A program made the translations under genes and the position numbers. A model generated the notes under the pieces. It saw nothing but the letters and a program-made list of their open reading frames with translations. It searched no databases and was not told the DNA's origin. Positions 56,001 through 64,000 of a stretch of 64,000 nt of DNA are shown piece by piece. Source of the stretch: Patiria miniata (lineage: Eukaryota > Echinodermata > Asteroidea > Valvatida > Asterinidae); contig NW_024037057.1 in NCBI RefSeq assembly GCF_015706575.1, forward strand, positions 8,985,203-9,049,202. Reading direction: 5' to 3'. Each line of letters starts with the position of its first letter. Within the stretch, counting starts at the first letter, position 1.

Positions 56001-59000
56001 GGTAAAAAAGTCACCAACTGAGAAAATTGATGCAATGAGGTAAAAGAAATCAAGCTCACCCATTTTAACCCTTAAGGGGCCGGGGCAGAATCCGCCCCCT
56101 CGACTTTTTCCGCTATAGCTTTGAAAAAAACATTTGCGACCCGAACTGTTATGACTTTTTAGCCTAGAGCCTTGCACATCTTTTGATACCAAAAACGTAT
56201 ACATCAAAATAGTCAAATATGAATTTTCCATACGTAGTGTACACAGAGCAGCCATTCGTGCATATGAATATTTAATTAGCCATAATTCAACAACCCTTTG
56301 ACCTATGGTCATGAAATTTATTGGGTATACCCATGAATAGTTGGTCTATGCGTGTACCGATTTTCATAATTTTTGGTCGCTCGATGGCCAAGATCATCGC
56401 CCCCCCCCCCCCCCCCCCCGGCTGAGAGATGGTCAAAATAGCCCGGCCATTTTAGGGTTAAAATACCTTTTTGGGAAAGGTTGTTAATAGAACCTTAAGA
56501 ATAACATACATGGTGAGTAAAAAAAAACAGGATCATTCAAATCACTCATGGAGTTGTCAACTTACGGAATTTTAAAAACAAACACCGGTTTAAAGTTCTG
56601 TCCACGGATCACAAAAGGTAAGTGTTCTTTCAGCAAAACGAAAACAATTCACATAGGGATGTATGTGAATTACCTTTTTTGTGATCCGTGGACTGAACTT
56701 TAAAACGGTCTTTGTGTTTAAAATCCCGTAAATTGAAAAATTCATGAGAGATTTCAATGATTCTTCTGCTAAAAGAAAGCTTAATAATTGGGCTTTTGAA
56801 AGTGTTACATGCAGAACTACATTAAAAAATGGTCCTGACAGTTGGGTTTCGGATTTACTCACGCTATACTTTAGGCTTTTAAGAATGCAACACATTTTCA
56901 GGCTCTACTTACCCACCAGTTGCTACGAATATATCGTCATCGAATCCAATGCCATTGCCGCAATATAAGAAGTCGTAGCCCTCCTCGATCAGAAAGTCCA
57001 TGAAAGTCAGAACGATACGGTATCCCACTTCTGCCACCACCAGCCAAAAACACTGCAGTCGATTGTGGTACGTGTCGATTGGCCAGCCAGGCGAGCTGAT
57101 ATTGAACGATCTATTTCCTGCTAAATCAAAAATGCTTTCGCCGCAGGGCCCTGTTATGTACAAAAATGATACCAAACAGTAATGATTGAATTAATACTTA
57201 GTCTAAGTATTATGAAGATATAATGAGAGAAGATACTCAATTATTTCAAGATTGTCTAAAAGTCTGTTTTAATATGCATACAACAGAGAGAAATTAAGAC
57301 TTACAGTAAACTTGACAGTACAAAGAGTGAAAACCTAACCCCCAAATTAATTTCTCTAGTGAAAATGTTTAGTACATCGAAGAAACGTCTCAAGACAAAA
57401 TTATTAAGGAAGAAAACAGAAAGTCGCACCGCAGTCGAATTCATCTGAGAAGTCCGCGCAGTCGGTGTTTCCATCACAGAGGCGATCACTAAGGACACAC
57501 TGGTCTCCCGACCGGCAGTGAAACTCACTCTCAGAACAGTTACCTGTTTGCCAAATAAGGGGTAAACTGCATGGTCAAGGAGAAAACAATTATCCTTCGA
57601 CAAAATGGAAACATGAAACGTTGATCAAATATTGAATGAAGTACGCTCGACTACAAAACTAAACTAAAGAAGAGCACATAAAGTAAAATAAAGCCATCAC
57701 TTACCACACCCAATTTCGTCCGAATACTCTGGGCAGTCCGCCAAGCCATCGCATACGGCTGTTTCATGGATGCATGTGATGCCAGAAGAACATCGCCGCT
57801 GGTTCGCTAGACATTCTAAAACAAAGATGAAGTCAGATTAGTCGTAAACATTATGTTTGTTCTTCTACACGATAGCACTCTTAATAATAATATGAATCAC
57901 GTACAGTCAACATCTTTGGACACTTTATGACACTTTATGTGTTTTAATCGCATTTCCATTTTGAATAGAATACAAACAACCGTCTTAATTACGTCTTATT
58001 ATAGAGTGTTTGTAAACATCACATGTTTTTGCAGTAATGATAACTCTGTAAGCTTACCAATATCGGTGAATTGACGAACATCAATTGCCAACACATCTGA
58101 AAACCAAGATGTAGCACATTCCTTCGCGATCCACATCACCGATTCATTGGTAGAAATGGAAGTCAAGTAGGCAAACTTGGCAGTGTTCTCGTACGAAGAC
58201 ACACTGTCGATCGTCCTTATGACGCGCATCTTGTCAAGGTCACCGGGGTCAGAGGTTGTAGTAAAGGTCACGCGGCACCACCGTGGGAACTTTCGAATGT
58301 TGGCCTGAATTTTCGTCCCGACTTCGGACTGCACGGTCCATAGACACTCCACTGTGGGATTACTGTTCACAATCGCTTGAGTAACTTTGGGGCGAGTTCG
58401 TATCGTATCACTTCCACAGTAACCTGCGAGTACCAAATATGAACCTTACAACATGTTACATCAACAGTCTGTAATTCCCAGTGACAAATCACTAGCTGTA
58501 AGATTTTGTCACCACTGGAAAAGCTAGCACTTTGGGCTAGCTCCGTGCACCAACGAAAGAGGGCGCCCTTTTACCTAGCAACGACGTCCCATTGGCGGGA
58601 CATTTCGCTCTGGGCATCTCAACCTTTCAAGTTTGACTTCGAAGCGCCAACCCCCACTTGCATGCGCACATACCAATTTAACCAGAGTTATGAAGATCTG
58701 ATGAGAGAGGCCTACAGAGGCCCACTATCAGAAGAGGACCTGTAAGCACCTGTAAATAATGTAGGACTTAGATTTCCAACGACTGCTTGTTAACGACAAA
58801 ATAATGGACTGCCAACAAACTCAACAGAACCAATCAATCGTCATATCAATTACCTTACTGAACCCATTGTTAGCTTTCAACCAAAAAAAATTTAAATGAA
58901 ACTTACCGCACAGAAATTCATCAGAGTGGTCGTTACAGTCAGCCTTGCCGTTGCATATTTGATAACGAGGCACACACTCTCCCGTTAATGCACACGCAAA

Positions 59001-61803
59001 GTGATGCTTCTCGCATACACCTATTTGAAAAATCCAGAATAATTGCGCATGATGGTGCTAGGTTTTGGGGAATTTTTTTATTAACTTTTTAGGATTAAAT
59101 TGATTGTATTATTCTGGCGAAAATGAAAGAAAGGATTCCTTAACCCAACACTCTGCTGCTTACACTGAAGCCAGCGTGAACAAACATTATAGACGAGGGT
59201 TTTTGTTTCGTTTGGGTTTAAATGCGGATCAAAGTAACCGTGGAGAAAAACCCATTTACATAGGTCAATTTCTTCTTGGTACGATCGAGTAGTCAGATAC
59301 CTCTTTTTATTGTACGGTTCTGAAAGTATCAGGTTATATTGAAATGCTGATTTTTATTTGGTAATTGACAATCTCTCTTACCACAGCCTAGTTCGTCTCC
59401 GTATCCAGGGCACTCCCTCTCGCCATTGCACACATGAGACTTGTTCTCCAAACAACTCATGCCAGATGGACATGCAAACTCACTCACATCACAATCTTCA
59501 ATTAAAAACAAAATACAGAAGGAATGGAAAACATGAACATTGAGCGTACGTGTTACTAACCAACACATTGTTGCAAGTGGTTTAGTGTTGTCATCTTCAC
59601 TTCCTTTATAGCTGTATCATCTTCGATGACATAAAGAATTGTTCTTCGTTATCCCTAAGGCACAATGCTCATTTGCCTTTTTATTTTAAATTTCAAACTG
59701 CCAAAGAAAACAATGAGCCAATGGCTGAAATTGGGCTTATTGGAACCATCTCAAGGGACAGATTACTATTCGTTTTGGATTGGTATATGTTTCCAGTCTG
59801 ATAAGAAATTTCAAACATTTTTGATGACGACGATTAATAAAAAAAAAAAGAAAAGCAGAGAATCCCATAATTTTAACAAGCCCACGTCATTTGGTGGATT
59901 ACTCTTCAATTTGAAGCTTAATGCTACACTTTTCCGGCGCTTTTGGGATAAACAAATTTTGCCATTATTTCACACATACCAATATTGATCTTTTTCACCG
60001 TACTGGTACCTACCTGTGGTGTTGTAGGTTGAAAAGACCAGCCTCAACTCGCTGAGGTATCCATAACTTTCTGACAACCCAAGAGTGAGCCACATTCCCT
60101 GACCAGTGGACAAAATTTGAGCCGGTAAAACGAACGATCCGGAATTTGTGTCCAGCACGAGAATTGGTATCTCGTTCACCGGATCGTATCCGTTGCCAAC
60201 CGTTAGGACTATCCGGGTCCCGCTGAATTCCTCCACCACTAGCCGGATTCTGGTTCCGGCAGGCTCCGTCACGCGCCAGACGCACTCGAACTGCATCGGT
60301 TCTTCCTTGTATTGAGTCACAGTGACACCGTGTGACGAAGAGTTATCCGGAACCGGTCCTTCTGATCCGGGATATATCCCGTAGAATCCGGTGAAATGAG
60401 AGGATGAGGTGCCTTCAACTTCAATTGCATCTGCCAGAATGGTGAGCGGTTCGTCCAGATGCAAAACGAGATCCGATGCACCACAGCAATCTAGGTGGGA
60501 GTAAAGCTTGTTTTCAAGTTTGTACCTAAGACATACAACTTAACTAAGATTTAAAATGAAGATGTGTCGATATTAGAAAATATGGAGTATGTGGTTTCTG
60601 TTCTGGATGGAAAAATACCCATAAAGGGCGCGCTCAAGAGGCCAGTAACCCTTGGAACTTTTCCATGTCAACACAAATTTGAAAAGAAAAGAACAAAAAC
60701 CAAAATAAACCCCCAAAACAGTACTGTTTTTCTTGTAAGATACATACAATAAATGTTCAAATTTCAAACTGACAGCATCCTGGAACGACTCGACGAAAAT
60801 CTTAAGGAGACAATAAAGAAGCGAGTTTACAAGGTCTACTTTGTCGTTATATGATATATTTAAAATAAAAAAAAATCGGCTTGATAAGATGTGAACAACA
60901 CATTAAGTAAATGTCCACATTGACAGGATTTTATTTGCCATATCCAAAAACAGCACTGCATCCTTATTACTCATGTCAGGATTAGTAATAAAGTTTTGTC
61001 ATTTCCGACACTAAACAAGACATTGTCCCCACTGTTTTCTAAATCAGAATGTCATACTCACCACAGCTACCGCCCTCATCGGTGTAATCTGAACAGTGGG
61101 CCTTGCCATCACATACAGCGTGCACTGGTATGCATTTCGAATCGATGGTGCACAGTACTTGCCCAGTTGCACATTCAACTGCAATTAAAAGGTTAGAAGT
61201 TTTAACAAAAAGGACAATAAAACTGTTACGGTTTCAATTGTGTCCTTACGAAAATTGACAGCAATAATGCATGTCTTGAGGATGTTCAGCCTTTTATTAA
61301 ACACATTTTAAGTGTGTTGTTTTATTTTGGTGATTGTCAGTCACATCTTGGTAAAAAATGCAGTGAAAGTTAAATTTACTAAACTGGAAAATCCTTGCGT
61401 ATATGAATTTTACCTTCCGGCGCATTTGTGAAGTTCTCTGATCGTAAAAGGATCGTTTGAATTCGTTCCTCGCCGTTGTCTAGATTAAAGAATGACGTCA
61501 CAGAGATCCAAAGATTCCGATCGAAGAAGAAGTAGGAGGAGCCGTTCTCACTCTTGAAAGTGCCACTGTCAATCTCCTTCAGTAAGGAGGAACGATTGTT
61601 GGTGTCATGTCCCAGTCCAAAGGAAAGCTTCTGGTGATCTCGTAGATTTAGGGAGAGCAGGTCTAGGAACACGACGAATGAGTCCCATTTGGCGACGGTG
61701 GTTATCAGCCACACACACTCTAAAGATAATCGGTTGTCTGGGATGGACACGCTGAGAAGATGCCGGTCATCGAGGGCTATGTTTCCACTTCCACAGATCA
61801 AAT
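48868..61803 (-). CDS. Second GRL101-like LGR receptor, CUB/LDLa type (5'-incomplete model)
   Basis: Twenty-one exons on minus join in consistent phases. In transcript order: 61803-61414, 61178-61062, 60490-60014, 59495-59382, 59020-58907, 58423-58058, 57815-57705, 57543-57430, 57150-56913, 55678-55557, 55286-55191, 55046-54696, 53671-53549, 53295-53173, 52923-52803, 52501-52430, 52061-51990, 51817-51746, 51327-51256, 50417-50331, 50038-48868 (stop TAA). About 1507 residues are visible. Domain order: CUB, LDLa, CUB, LDLa x2, CUB, LDLa x2, CUB (two exons), degenerate LDLa, CUB, LDLa x2, LRR cap, LRR x5, 7TM. The first CUB exon opens with a phase-1 acceptor, so a signal-peptide exon must lie upstream, probably beyond 64000. 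Same family as the first receptor but with a different ectodomain and no kinase-like tail. Confidence 0.8.
50331..52501 (-). CDS. Leucine-rich repeat exons of the second receptor
   Basis: Five exons: 52501-52430, 52061-51990, 51817-51746, 51327-51256 (each 72 nt, one 24-residue repeat, phase 2-2) and 50417-50331 (87 nt). Examples: HLTNNSISEFASETFDGL and DISGNLITSFEADWFHEL. The exon plan is the same as in the first receptor, which has two more repeats. Confidence 0.92.
52803..52923 (-). CDS. LRR N-terminal cap exon of the second receptor
   Basis: Encodes HRCPTGCKCRTINGIYNVAC and then a short linker to VEDL. CP.GC.C....V.C is the LRRNT motif. Phase 1 to phase 2, as in exon 32 of the first receptor. 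Confidence 0.85.
53173..53671 (-). CDS. Two LDLa exons next to the LRR cap
   Basis: 53671-53549 encodes CPDERLFDCGDGSCLSVDAR and CDGFVDCQTDGRDELDC; 53295-53173 encodes CPDFFLCNNSVKCIYWPMVC and DGNPDCPNADDETEREC. Both keep six cysteines and the acidic calcium motif. Phase 1-1 each, 41 residues. Confidence 0.92.
53672..54695 (-). other. 1-kb intron with no recognised content
   Basis: Between the last CUB exon and the LDLa pair. AT-rich, no exon, no clear inverted repeat and no SINE box that I can see. Confidence 0.5.
54696..55046 (-). CDS. CUB domain exon (fifth CUB of the second receptor)
   Basis: Encodes VCGVLWRVIWNYPVTFTSPG, YPSNYPNGIDCIWEIVAWE and NIGFRFVLYGNYS, a clear CUB with TSPGYPSNYP and C.W. 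Phase 1-1, 117 residues. The second cysteine pair is missing (no C around the VRFFVDSSTE region), so this CUB probably has one disulphide. Confidence 0.9.
55191..55286 (-). CDS. Degenerate LDLa-like exon
   Basis: A 96-nt phase 1-1 exon with no ATG, so easily missed. It reads SCGEDEIACRTANLICVRND and then SEKGQQLCST. The cysteine spacing starts like an LDLa module (C..DEI.C...N.IC), but the CDG..DC..GSDE half is gone. Acceptor ATTTTAAG and donor GTAAGG are acceptable. It could be a non-calcium LDLa remnant. Confidence 0.6.
55557..57150 (-). CDS. CUB domain split over two exons
   Basis: 57150-56913 encodes CGESIFDLAGNRSFNISSPG, RLQCFWLVVAEVG and DFLYCGNG; 55678-55557 encodes KRFPISLASSGNTMYAKFTS and RGFLLHVEQKP. 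The intron is phase 2 and the outer borders phase 1, the same split as CUB 1 of the first receptor. The 1.2-kb intron holds a piggyBac-like MITE and a foldback element. Confidence 0.88.
56065..56461. mobile_element. piggyBac-like MITE with TTAA target
   Basis: The element 56069-56457 (389 bp) begins CCCTTAAGGGGCCGGGG and ends GCCCGGCCATTTTAGGG, imperfect inverted repeats, flanked by TTAA on both sides (56065-56068 and 56458-56461). TTAA with CCCT...AGGG ends is diagnostic of piggyBac-type movement. It has a poly-C run inside and no transposase. Confidence 0.85.
56562..56731. mobile_element. Small foldback element
   Basis: Arms of about 55-60 bp (TTACGGAATTTTAAAAACAA... and its approximate complement ending ATCCCGTAA) enclose a loop that itself holds ATTCACATA...TATGTGAAT. 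The arms share CCACGGATCACAAAA. It would form a strong hairpin in RNA. Family and target duplication unresolved. Confidence 0.75.
57430..57815 (-). CDS. Two LDLa exons between CUBs
   Basis: 57815-57705 encodes CLANQRRCSSGITCIHETAV and CDGLADCPEYSDEIGC; 57543-57430 encodes CSESEFHCRSGDQCVLSDRL and CDGNTDCADFSDEFDC. Both are complete six-cysteine modules with the C-terminal acidic calcium cluster. Phase 1-1. Confidence 0.94.
58058..58423 (-). CDS. CUB-like domain exon
   Basis: 122 residues starting YCGSDTIRTRPKVTQAIVNS, with ECLWTVQSEVGTKIQANIR and WIAKECATSWFSDVLAIDVR. CUB-like by C-G start, C.W and length, but the SPxYPxxY strip is absent, so it is a divergent CUB. Phase 1-1. Confidence 0.75.
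58907..59495 (-). CDS. Two LDLa exons
   Basis: 59495-59382 encodes CDVSEFACPSGMSCLENKSH and CNGERECPGYGDELGC; 59020-58907 encodes CEKHHFACALTGECVPRYQI and CNGKADCNDHSDEFLC. Both are complete modules in 38-residue phase 1-1 exons. Both use N in place of D in the C(D/N)G turn. Confidence 0.94.
60014..60490 (-). CDS. Long CUB-like domain exon
   Basis: 159 residues starting CCGASDLVLHLDEPL, with FTGFYGIYPGSEGPVPDNSS, FECVWRVTEPAGTRIRLVVE and ELRLVFSTYNTTG. The order fits a CUB (CCG start, G.YPG, C.WR....G..I.L), but it is longer than the usual 110 residues and lacks the second cysteine pair. High third-position GC. Phase 1-1. Confidence 0.78.
61062..61178 (-). CDS. LDLa exon
   Basis: Encodes CATGQVLCTIDSKCIPVHAV and CDGKAHCSDYTDEGGSC. 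Complete six-cysteine LDLa module, phase 1-1, 39 residues, between the first two visible CUBs. Confidence 0.93.
61414..61803 (-). CDS. First visible CUB-like exon of the second receptor
   Basis: 130 residues starting LICGSGNIALDDRHLLSVSI, then LSLECVWLITTV and LWISVTSFFNLDNGEERIQT. It is a divergent CUB with one cysteine pair, like the next two CUBs. The phase-1 acceptor (TTCTTCAG at about 61804-61811) shows that an upstream exon exists, but none is recognised before the window ends. Confidence 0.75.
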
Positions 61804-62389
61804 CTGAAGAAGACAAATAAGTGTCAAAGGCGGATCCCGAGGTGTGGGAGGTTGGGTGGGGGGGGGGGGGAGCTTACAAAGGCCACAGCAGTCCGCAACG
61901 ATTTAGGTACACGTCGACTAGCCCCGTCAACCAGATCCCCTACCTTTTTTCCAGAGGGAAAATCGTGTTAAGCGCCCCTAATGTCCCTCTTTTGTTTCTA
62001 CTCTAATTTTAGGAGGACCTTTGATCAACAGTGGACCCTATTGTCCTCTGTTGTTCAAGGACCACACTTTGAATGTGTGTAGATGTACACGCGCACAAAC
62101 TAAATACCTGGTGCAAGCCATGCCTTGACGCGTCAGTTTGGTACACTTTTTCAAATATAATGTCTCTAAGTTCCCAGGACCAAACAATCAATTGCTATGC
62201 CTATACATGGCAATCACCACCACCCCTTGGGATTCATCGGTTGACACCACTTCCCCCTCCAAATCCTGACGAGATACCGCCGCCGTTGGTGGGTATCAGA
62301 CGGGTTTGTTATGGTGTACAGCAAGGATTTTCTATTGTCGTCTTCCTTTTTCCTTTGATTACACTTTAAATTTGTTGCAACACCTTGGT

Positions 62390-62670
62390 TTTGCACACGT
62401 TTTTTCCTCGATTTGGTTTCTGTCCTCCATTAATCGATGATGTTGCACGTGTGTGTCTTTGACTTACACCATAAACAAACCCACCAACATTTGTTTACGG
62501 TGTAAATCGAGGATTTTATATTGTTCCTTTTCCCTTTTTCTTTGTTTTTATTCTAACTTTTTTGCAACAGCTCTCATTGGTTTTGTACACGTTTTCTAAT
62601 CGAGGTCGTCCTCGATTTGGTTTTTGTCCTCTATTCATCAATGATGTTGCACGTGTGTGTCCTCGATTTA
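62390..62670. repeat. Local direct repeat, about 200 bp apart
   Basis: The order TTTGCACACGTTTT..., CTCGATTTGGTTT, GATGATGTTGCACGTGTGTG, TTACACCATAAAC appears at 62390-62475 and again, with drift, at 62583-62680. It is a tandem duplication of an unidentified repeat. Confidence 0.6.
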
Positions 62671-62974
62671 CACCATAAACACGTATTCGATGATGAAAAA
62701 AAGTACAGGGAGTATATCGCCGCTTTGGATTGCGTATGTTGGCTTTGCGCTTCATTGAACTACACAATTGAAATGAAATGGATAACTGAATTAGATTTAT
62801 TGCCATCGATGCTTATTTGACATTTGGCGAGAAGACGAGGCAAAAAGCTTTGTTAGTTCGTAATTGTTGGTTTGGTTTTTGTACTATGTACATGTTTACA
62901 TTTCTCCTCTCTTTGTTATTGTAAGGCGCTCTGTTCTTCGTATAGCACCATATAAATGTTTTTATTATACCTGT

Positions 62975-63240
62975 AAAGGTATCATTAAGGAGACACGTTA
63001 TCGTAATTTCTTCGAATGGTGGGAGACATCGGTCATTATTAGGGAGACATTTTGATATCTCCCTAATGTCACAGCCCCACTTTAGAGGCAAAATTTTGCA
63101 GTCGCAATTAGGTTATATTTGTTGCTCGTGGTCTAACTAGTAAACATACCGAAATTCGTGGGAAAAGGACAAGGGAATATTGGACTAGGACACATTTAAG
63201 TTTGAAAAATTGTGTGCATAAGTAGATGGGAATGTCTCCC
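62975..63240 (+). repeat. GGGAGACA element, copy B
   Basis: Starts with AAGGAGACACGTTATCGTAA and GGGAGACAT repeats, then the body shared with 36786-37086 (TTGTTGCTCGTGGTCTAACT, CATACCGAAATTCGTGG, GGACAAGGGAATATTGGA). Confidence 0.75.
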
Positions 63241-63264
63241 AAAATGTCCAATCCAGGGTAATTA

Positions 63265-63600
63265 TTATTATAATACGTGTAAAGGTACCATTAAGGAGAC
63301 ACGCTATCATAAATTCTTTGCACGATGGGAGACATCGGTCATTGTTATTTATTATTATCATTATTCCTACAAATGTACTATTAGGGAGACACGTTAGCGT
63401 AGAAATTTCGATAGTAGGGAGACACGGGCTTAATAGGGAGACACCTAGGTGTCTCCCTATTGGCGCAGCCCCCCTTTAGAGACAAAACTTTGCAGTCGCA
63501 ATTAGATTACATTTGTTGCTCGTGGTCTAACTAGTAAACATACCGAAATTCGTGGAAAAAGGACAAGGGAATATTGGATTAGGACACATTTAAAGGAAAC
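63265..63600 (+). repeat. GGGAGACA element, copy C
   Basis: Tandem neighbour of copy B with the same body and a doubled head (ACCATTAAGGAGACACG near 63288 and TATTAGGGAGACACG near 63378). Ends in the AGGACACATTTAAA text. With copies A and B it defines a dispersed family. Confidence 0.75.
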
Positions 63601-64000
63601 ATGCAGTCCAAAATTTTCATAACGTATTTTATTTTATATATACATTCATTTATGTGTATTAAATGTGAAATAAAAGCAGAACTGGTTCTGGTGTACGTTT
63701 AGTGTGGTAATTTGCCGTCCAAAATTGAACCCCCCCTTTTTGATTTTCGCGGCAACTCCAAATGAGGGCGCTGTTCATGACATAAACAAAGGCAGAGAAA
63801 TCCAGGGCCCGTAAATGACGTCTGGGTACGAGACGGATTAGCGAAGCTACTGTGCTGTGTGTATGTGCAGCCGCCGCGTACCCGTACGTGGCATTATATG
63901 CACACGTACGAATGTGTCTACATGGGATATGTACAGTACACGTGGACGTGCCACGGTGCCACCGTTGTCGAATGAACACGACGACCGTCATGACCGTAAA

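Larger units (their letters stand above)
61804..64000. other. Upstream or intronic repeat-rich stretch
   Basis: No exon recognised on either strand. It holds a poly-G run near 61858, an isolated AAGGCGGATCCCGAGG piece near 61828 like the hAT MITE ends, related text repeated at about 62390-62660 (CCTCGATTTGGTTTCTGTCCTC-type and GATGTTGCACGTGTGTGTC-type, twice), the GGGAGACA elements and, at 63880-63960, CGTACG-rich text. Confidence 0.5.

Noticed and set aside
55863-56312. 149-residue minus-strand open frame
   Set aside because: It overlaps the piggyBac-like MITE and shows no transposase-like motif; it is a chance frame in non-coding mobile DNA.
58506-58745. 79-residue plus-strand open frame in an intron of the second receptor
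   Set aside because: Protein-like in places, but no splice sites, domain or partner exon; it lies antisense in a short intron.

Overview
The window is intron-rich animal DNA, most likely from a marine deuterostome and probably an echinoderm; this assignment is an inference. The reasons are two GRL101/relaxin-receptor-type (LGR type C) G-protein coupled receptors with very large ectodomains, C-type lectin/PAN proteins, short GT-AG exons that are nearly all in phase 1, many short inverted-repeat transposons, tRNA-derived SINEs and an interstitial TTAGGG-type tract. No bacterial-style operon is present, and no gene is continuous over more than about 1.2 kb.

Layout. (1) 1824-40982, plus strand: one gene model of 42 exons whose phases all join, giving about 2614 residues. 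In order it has a signal peptide, 2 kringles, a PAN domain, 3 discoidin (F5/8C) domains, a C-type lectin domain, a calcium-binding EGF, a divergent lectin-like domain, 3 CUBs, a third lectin domain, a linker, about 6 LDLa modules, an LRR cap, 7 LRRs, seven membrane segments, and a cytoplasmic tail that resembles the catalytic-loop region of a protein kinase. Introns 1 (5.7 kb) and 2 (10.7 kb) hold mostly mobile-element debris. (2) 40785-48400: a segmental tandem duplication. Each full unit carries a copy of the receptor's last tail exon (the second copy is decayed) followed by an intronless C-type lectin + PAN gene on the minus strand. A third unit is truncated. (3) 48868-61803, minus strand: a second receptor of the same family, convergent with the first, with alternating CUB and LDLa modules, an LRR cap, 5 LRRs and seven membrane segments. 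Its 5' end is not recognised and probably lies beyond the right edge. (4) 61804-64000: repeat-rich, no gene recognised.

How they may work together (inference): both receptors would place a long ligand-binding stack of sugar-, lipid- and protein-binding modules on an LRR/7TM signalling unit, and the two lectin genes would encode secreted lectins of an immune or recognition type. The two receptors share only the LDLa-LRR-7TM core. Their outer modules differ completely, which fits exon shuffling through phase-1 introns.

Mobile elements include a Harbinger-like MITE family (3 copies, one with a natural empty site), hAT-like MITEs (one with an exact 8-bp target duplication), a piggyBac-like MITE, TA-flanked MITEs, near-perfect foldback elements, and tRNA-derived SINEs.
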